Part shown: one piece after another, positions 58,301 through 64,000 of the stretch
How positions within the stretch are numbered: the stretch's first letter is position 1
Layout: the number at the start of each line of letters is the position of its first letter
Source of the DNA: Takakia lepidozioides
Lineage: Eukaryota; Streptophyta; Takakiopsida; Takakiales; Takakiaceae
Length of the DNA stretch: 64,000 nucleotides
NCBI GenBank assembly: GCA_030704615.1
Contig: CM060732.1
Span: forward strand, 83,041,171-83,105,170
Direction: 5' to 3'
Notes under the pieces: generated by a model
What the model saw: the letters and a program-made list of their open reading frames with translations, nothing else
Database searches by the model: none
What the model was told of the DNA's origin: nothing
Position numbers and translations under genes: made by a program

Positions 58301-58816
58301 AAAATATGGATAAAGAATATCGTGTCATATACTGCCACGTATTCTGGTTTGAGCAAGAGTGATGCCACGTGTCATCAAGATTGTTTTTCGAAATAGTTTA
58401 TATTTTTAATGTTCATATTTTAATTTTTAGTTTTCATTTAATATTTAAAAGAACAGGGAGATTGCAACCTTGGATTTTTTTTTAATGGTATTATTTTTAA
58501 TATTATTATTTAAAATGAAAGTGAATTAAATGATTTAAAATCTTGATTACATGGTGAAATTCCTCCTGCATACTATCAACCACAAGGAGAATGAAAATAG
58601 TCAACTACAGGGCAATACAAGCCCTATAAATCACATTACAAAAATCCAAATGAGACCAATATCCCAATAGACACCTCAAAAGCCACAAGGTCAAAAAATC
58701 CATGCCTCAAAAGGCCCAGCCAAAAACAAGCAAGCCCACACATGGGCTGAATTGTTGTAGCTAGTATGTTCTAGTGCTATTAGAATCAAGAACTCTGTTA
58801 AACAGTGCAATACTGA

Positions 58817-61800
58817 CTATCCCTTCCGCAGCTCCATAAGTTTCAGTAACTTTAGACTCCAAAGTGTTGTCTGACCAACCACCTGCCCCAACTCGGTCTG
58901 TTTCCTAACACCATTCACATATGGTAGAGGGGTGTTACTGACACATGCCTCTTTGATGTACACACAGGCATAATCAAGGGGCACAGCAGGGTACCCGTAA
59001 CCCACCATAGCACCTTGAAGAGCAACAATCAGCCCTACTCCACATTTCTTGCGTTTGGAGTTCACATCCAACAGCCGAACCTCGTCACCCACCCTGAACT
59101 GTGATCCCAACTCCACACAAAAAAGAACACGATGTGAAAACCCATGACATACACACGACTAGGACACTCAACATTTGCGAGTTAAAGAGAGCCCCAAGGT
59201 TGGAAAAAATATAACAGACAAGACAACGGCCTGGACTTACTCCATTTGCAGTCTCCAGTGGTGGTGAGACCTCTTTTGGGGGCTACTCGCCGGGTCGACA
59301 CTCTTGCCCCTCGTCTGTACCGGCTTGTCGACAATATTACCTTTGTTTGTCACAAGTTCCTGTGTCACAGACCAGAGATCAACCAGGAAAGCAATGAGCA
59401 AACAAGAATAGTGAATAGAAACAAAATCCAAGTATGAATCAAACAAAAAAAGCCAACATGAAAAGCTGCAAAGAAAACCTAGCATTAATGCAACCGAGGA
59501 GAAGCATCCAGGAAAGCAATGCAATGAATGAACCCACAAAAATGTAGCCTCTGGAGCACTGTCAGAATGTTTGTACCTTCTCAGTAGCAGTGTTGTATGG
59601 TTGTTGTCCGAAAACAGGCTGAGACTCCAAAAACTTGGGAATACTGGCAGCTTTCGATGCCTTCCACAAGAAAGGCCACAACACCTCTGTTAGATACTCA
59701 TCAGTTGGTGAATCTGGTTGCACCTTCCATGGCTCTGGAAAAATCCCACTGAAGGGAGGATTGTTTGCCGCCTTTCTTGGTGTGTCGTCAACAAGAACAG
59801 TGTCCTCATAAGTCCATTCTGGCCAGTCTGCCCACACTGTAGACAAGTTCTTGAAATATAATGGCTTTGAATCATACCCCTTACGGCATGGGAGGACTGG
59901 ATCCTCGTCACAGTGAAGGGCATCCCACTGGAAAACCAGGTTAGTGTGGGCTGCAAAAATATAGTCCACCATTGGGAAGAAGTTGCGAGCTTGGTAACAA
60001 GACCACACCGCCACCTCAAAGTGTTCAAAACACTTTTGCAAAAAGTCATAACAGCGTGGTCTCAAAACTACCATCTTCTTGCCACACATCTTCCCCACAA
60101 AACCTTTGGGAAGGGATGCAGGCCCATTAGCAGAATGAAAAGATTCACATAACAGACCATTTAAGTCCAGAATTAGTAAATGCTTCCTCGTTGGTCCAGG
60201 AAGTAAACTGACATTTGGCTTCAACATGTGAGCAGGAGAAATTAAAGCAACCTGCTTGTTTGTTTTGTCCCCGTCTGCATCTTCCTCCCCATCTAAACTC
60301 CCACATACCTGCATACCAGAATCCGGTGTGCCCGGCGGCTCTGTCACCATTGCCCCCTGGACTGCTACTGCTTTTGTGCGTGGCAAGGGCTGAATTTCCA
60401 CGTGTACCTCACAGCTGGCCTTCCCTGTATCCTGCTGTTGCTCGGTCAAATTCAAAAGATCATCAGTGACAGGAAGACATAAGGGCTTAGAGTGAGCACC
60501 AGTTACCGTCTGAAATTGGGATTCCAAACATTTTGATACTGTCACAACAGACGTATCCATCGTAGATGTCACTGGTCCTGCGCCTGGTAGATTAATCCCC
60601 AATCTGGTCACAATGGCTTTCTGGTACTCAATCATACTCTGCATCTGTAATTTTAATTTTGCCATGTCACGTCCTTGTGATTCCACCAGTTTGTCCAAGC
60701 CATCCATCCTGCCAACTACTGTAGAATATGTGAGACTTCCCTCCTGCCAATCCATGAAAACTTGCCCAAGTATGAATCAAACCAAAAAAATCTAGCATGA
60801 ACAACCATTGGAAAGAAAACCCAGGCCAAAAGCCGTGAAAAAAACCCTAGCAACCTATGATGCAGCAACCACTCTAGCAAACGTGGAAAACACACTTACC
60901 CGCCTGTCACTCCCAGCTGACAACCGTGACACTGAACCCTCTTGAATTTCATATAATGTAGGAGGGCACCCTGATAGTGTTTCCTACAAATTAATCCATG
61001 CCACAAACAAACCCATGCCACAAGTCAATAAGCAATGTGAGGGCTGACTATATACACATAGCAATTCAATGAGGAACAAAATACAGAGTCGTGATGATGC
61101 CACTTACCAAGCATGCTTCCACCATTGCCTTCCCACCACGGCTAGTCTTGGTAGGATTCAGAATTGCACCATTTGTCTTCTTCATGTTGCCCGACACTTT
61201 GTGGAACACCTCTGTCTGCCAGTAACTTACAAGCTTGTTCCATACCTCGTCAGATACAGTAATGGGTTTCCCCTTACCACCCAACCACGCAGTGTGTGCT
61301 TCATAACGCTGGCTCTTCATTATTCTGCCAATTGTTTGTTTTAGGTGGAAGTCTTTTAACTCGTGCGGCGTATATGAAAATAGCTTAGCCAGGTGATCTC
61401 TGATTTCGTATACAACTTCATCAGGTTGGTTGTTGATGGCAAGGGAACAACTAGCTTGCGATAAGCCTGTCCTTTAAGGGCAGCGTGCCATACATTCCGG
61501 GTCTGACCATACGGGGCTCCTTTGAGGTTCGTCAAAATCACCGTGGGGGGAAGACCTGCAGCTATTCTCTCTTCCTTGACCTTGACAACTTCAATTTTGG
61601 CTGAGCTATTAGCCCTCCTTAAAGCATTGGTTCTATCATTCTTTGAAACGGCACCCTCCCCTCCTTCAGAGACCTCCATGCGCTCAGGAGAATTCAAAGC
61701 AGGATCCCGCCAAGTAGGGACTGGTGGCCATGGTTGTTGGCCAGAAGGCCGAGGACCATACTGTCCATAAGCAGGAGGATATTCCGGTGGCCTGCCACCC

Positions 61801-62046
61801 CCATAGCTATTAGGGGGTGGCAAATATGTGGAGGAGGATACTGGCCATACTGCCCATATGGAGGAGCACCATATTGACCCCGACCATACTGAGTGCCAGA
61901 CTGTGGGTACTGAGTACCATAATAAGGTGGGGGTACTGGTGGCAACCCACAACGTTGGGAGAGTTAGGGCCACCTCCTGCGTTCTTGTGGGCGCCATCAC
62001 CATTGCTAGCAGCAGGGATCGTGGATCCAGTGCGCTTGTGCTTGCC
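58817..62046 (-). pseudogene. En/Spm-type ORF1 protein fused to an NIF/FCP1-like phosphatase domain
   Basis: Exons on minus: 62046-~61108 (Gly/Pro/Tyr-rich YGQYGPRPSG, then a plant Transposase_24-like region with RYEAHTAWLGG, W..LVSYWQ, SRGGKAMVEA), ~60985-60900 (ETLSGCPPTLYEIQEGS), 60755-~59577, ~59360-59241, and ~59112-58817 (SQFRVGDEVRLLDVNS..VGQTTLWSLKLLKL, the usual C-terminal module of such proteins). The 60755 exon starts with a coiled-coil-like segment and continues in the same frame into KHLLILDLNGLLCE, VVLRPRCYDFL, VAVWSCYQARNFF and VLVDDTPRKAANNPP, an NIF/FCP1-like HAD phosphatase domain. The nucleophile motif is DLNGL rather than DxDGT, so the second Asp is lost. The first exon has frameshifts near 61430 and in the Pro-rich part. 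It lies inside the CACTA end at 57751. Confidence 0.7.
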
Positions 62047-62237
62047 CTGAAAAGAAATTCCCCCAGTACAATGTGGGTGATTACACATACATATAGGCAG
62101 CAAGCAGCAAATCCTTGAATTCAGGCAAAACAAACTGGAAGCACATATCATTTGTAAAGACAAGATTACCCAAAACTCAGTATGATCTTGGGCAGTAAAT
62201 CTCCCAAATTTGATTGGCCCCAATGATGTCCTCCCAG

Positions 62238-63345
62238 ATGTCGGAAGGTGCGACTCGGACGGAAATGCGGTGCCGCATTTCTGTTCCCGTTGTTCATAAT
62301 TCTCAATCAGAACGGAAATGCGGTACCGCATTTCAGTTCCGATGTTTCACGATTTTCAGTCAGAACGGAAATGCGGTGCCGCATTTCCGTTCTGTAGAGT
62401 ATTAAGGTCTGACCCGGGCGGAAATGCGGTGCCACATTTCCGTCCTACAGCTCCATGCCTCACATACAAAATGGAAATGTGGTGCCGCATTTCCGTTTTG
62501 GAATGTCCGAAGGTGTGACTCCGACGGAAATGCGGTACCGCATTTCAGTTCTGATGTTTCACGATTTTTCGTCAGAACGGAAATGCGGTGCCGCATTTCC
62601 GTTCTGCAATGTCGGGAGGTGCGACTCGGATGGAAATGCGCTACCGCATTTCAGTTCCGATGGTTCACGATTTTCAGTCAGAACGGAAATGCGGTACCGC
62701 ATTTCCGTTCTGAATAGTATGAATGTCTCAAGCGGTCGGAATTGCGCTGTAGCTTTTCCGTCACTCGGCTCCATGCCTCAGATACAAAACGGAAATGCGG
62801 CGCCGCATTTCCGTTCTGGAATGTTGGAAAGTGCGACTCGGACGGAAATGCGGTGTCGCATTTCAGTTCCGATGGTTCAGGATTTTCAGTCAGAACGGAA
62901 ATGCGGTACCGCATTTCCGTTCTGGAGAGTATAAAGGTCTTTTGAGGACGGAAATGCGGTGCAGCATTTCTATCCCTCAGCTCCATGCGTCAGATACAAA
63001 ATGGAAATGCGGCGCCGTATTTCCGTTCTGGTATGTCAGAAGGTGCGACTCGGACGGAAATGCGGTGCCGCATTTCTGTTCCCGTTGTTCATAATTCTCA
63101 ATCAGAACGGAAATACAGTACCGCATTTCCGTTCCACCTTCACATACCGTGCTTGTTGGATGGAAATGCGTTACCGCATTTCCGTTCTGGAGAGTATAAA
63201 GGTTTCCCCCGGAAGGAAACTCGGTGCCGCATTTCCGTCGCTCTGGTGCATGACAAAGATGCAAAACGGAAATGCGGCGCCGTATTTCCGTCCAGCAGCA
63301 ATCGAAAGTATCATTTCGGACGAAAATCTGGAACCTCATTTCCGC
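62238..63345. repeat. 53-bp palindromic satellite with 212-bp higher-order structure
   Basis: Cores begin at 62261, 62314, 62367 and then every 53 bp without exception to 63321 (21 units). Each core is GGAAATGCGGT or GGAAATGCGGC plus an inverted arm, giving perfect 22-24-bp palindromes in many units. Linkers fall into four types (gtgcgactcgg; gattttcagtcagaac; gagagtataaagg; ctccatgcctcagatac) that mostly follow each other in a fixed order, a 4 x 53 = 212 bp unit, clearest from 62844 to 63056. It lies about 0.4 kb upstream of gene B7. Confidence 0.97.
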
Positions 63346-63725
63346 ATGCTGAACCTGAATGGGTTGCATTGTTCCGAAACAACACAATTGCGGCCAGTCT
63401 TGATGAGCACAACTTGGTTGTCTGACCGTTTGAACTAACAGTACTGGCACTTGTCAGTGCAAACGTTCATGTCTGCACCGTGAATACTGCTGGATCCACC
63501 CTCAGGAGAAACTGTCAGGAGATGTTATTTCGTCGCCGAATCGGCCATCATTGTCTAACTTACTGGCTATGGAATCACACCTCTCACCTTCATGCATGTA
63601 GCTTGAAACAATACTTTCCACTTCAATGTGCGACTTCCAATCGTCGATGGACTCCGCATGGTGCCTGTGAGCCTTGGTCTGTTGCTATACTGAACCTCGC
63701 ACTTGCCAACTTCTTGCAGTCTTCG

Positions 63726-64000
63726 ATGGCTCCGAATTCCTACGCTATAGTTTGCTGTCCTCCGCAACTTGGGAGAGCCTGGATCCCAAACGAGGGAGGA
63801 CTTTGCAGAGTGACCGAAACTTACCTTTGTTCCAAATTCAAGCTCAAACCGGGCACAGTTTATTTGGAAGAAGAAAGGAAGGATGTTCCTGGATAGGTTG
63901 ATGAGACCATTGTCGTGCTAGGTAACGACGGAGGTTGCGGAATCGAATGGCACGTACCCCCATCAGACACCATCTTGTACCGAGCTGTGGGAATGCCCAT
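63726..64000 (+). pseudogene. Gene B copy B7, 5' end (runs off the window)
   Basis: ATG at 63726: MAPNSYAIVCCPPQLGR, CRVTETYLCSKFKLKPGTVY, LEEERKD, a TAG at 63894-63896, then ETIVVL, WHVPPSDTILYRAVG. This follows B5/B6 residue by residue at about half identity and keeps the Trp those copies lost. The stretch 63346-63725 upstream shows no gene and probably holds the promoter, between the 53-bp satellite and the start codon as in E3. The rest lies beyond the window. Confidence 0.7.

Noticed and set aside
62238-63345. CRISPR-like array (short palindromic repeats at constant spacing)
   Set aside because: The stretches between cores are not unique spacers but four recurring linker types. There are no cas-like genes, and the setting is a eukaryotic transposon.

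Overview
The window looks like nuclear DNA of a land plant with a repeat-rich genome, most likely a seed-free lineage such as a fern (inference). Reasons: GT-AG introns of about 80-130 bp; pentatricopeptide (PPR) modules ending in a DYW domain; CACTA/En-Spm ends and genes; a Ty3/gypsy chromovirus with an initiator-Met-tRNA primer site; a tRNA-derived SINE; and a Helitron-like gene. I see no bacterial operons, rRNA genes or CRISPR. Almost everything is mobile DNA or its debris, nested several deep.

The dominant component is a two-gene DNA transposon family present in at least six copies or fragments. Gene A is a multi-exon gene whose exons encode a ParB-like N-terminal domain (DGNHR-type motif), a long middle region, and a beta-class DNA-methylase-like domain (motif IV before motif I). 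Gene B is a transposase-like protein with an HNH-type (WRKY-GCM1-like) zinc finger, a DDE-like core and a C-terminal SWIM finger. The genes are divergent, each reading toward its own end. One derivative (E3, 49482-54645) has matching terminal inverted repeats and an 8-bp target duplication, AGTACAAG. Copies are labelled A1-A6, B4-B7 and E1-E4.

The copies carry dense arrays of 22-bp palindromes. Palindrome sequences differ between copies, but both arms change together so symmetry is kept. The arrays have fixed periods: 42, 53 (x4=212), 72/73 (x2=145), about 85 and 96 (x3=288) bp. A ParB-domain/methylase gene travelling with copy-specific palindromic arrays is the most interesting signal here. 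It suggests, without proving, a parS-like or self-marking recognition system inside a eukaryotic transposon.

Layout: 1-1893, end of E1 with the methylase part of gene A. 2127-6824, inverted second copy A2. 7.2-25.2 kb, gene A copy A3, split by element E4 (8657-23771), whose gene B is itself split by a 6.9-kb gypsy element (11293-18220, TSD TTAAC). 25175-28982, element E2. 29-32 kb, CACTA transposase debris, a CACTA end and a SINE. 34.8-36.3 kb, Helitron-like fragment. 36.6-38.5 kb, 161-bp tandem array. 38.9-40.7 kb, kinase-like pseudogene. 41.8-48.4 kb, amplified and broken PPR-DYW debris. 49.5-54.6 kb, element E3. 54.7-57.7 kb, no gene seen. 57751-62046, CACTA left end and an En/Spm-type gene fused to an NIF/FCP1-like phosphatase domain. 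62.2-63.35 kb, 53-bp palindromic satellite. 63726-end, start of another gene B copy.

Nearly every gene copy has a frameshift, stop or deletion. Only A1 (apart from a poly-G tract) and the 5' part of A3 read cleanly. Exon calls come from reading splice sites and comparing copies within the window; family assignments come from motif recognition, without database searches.
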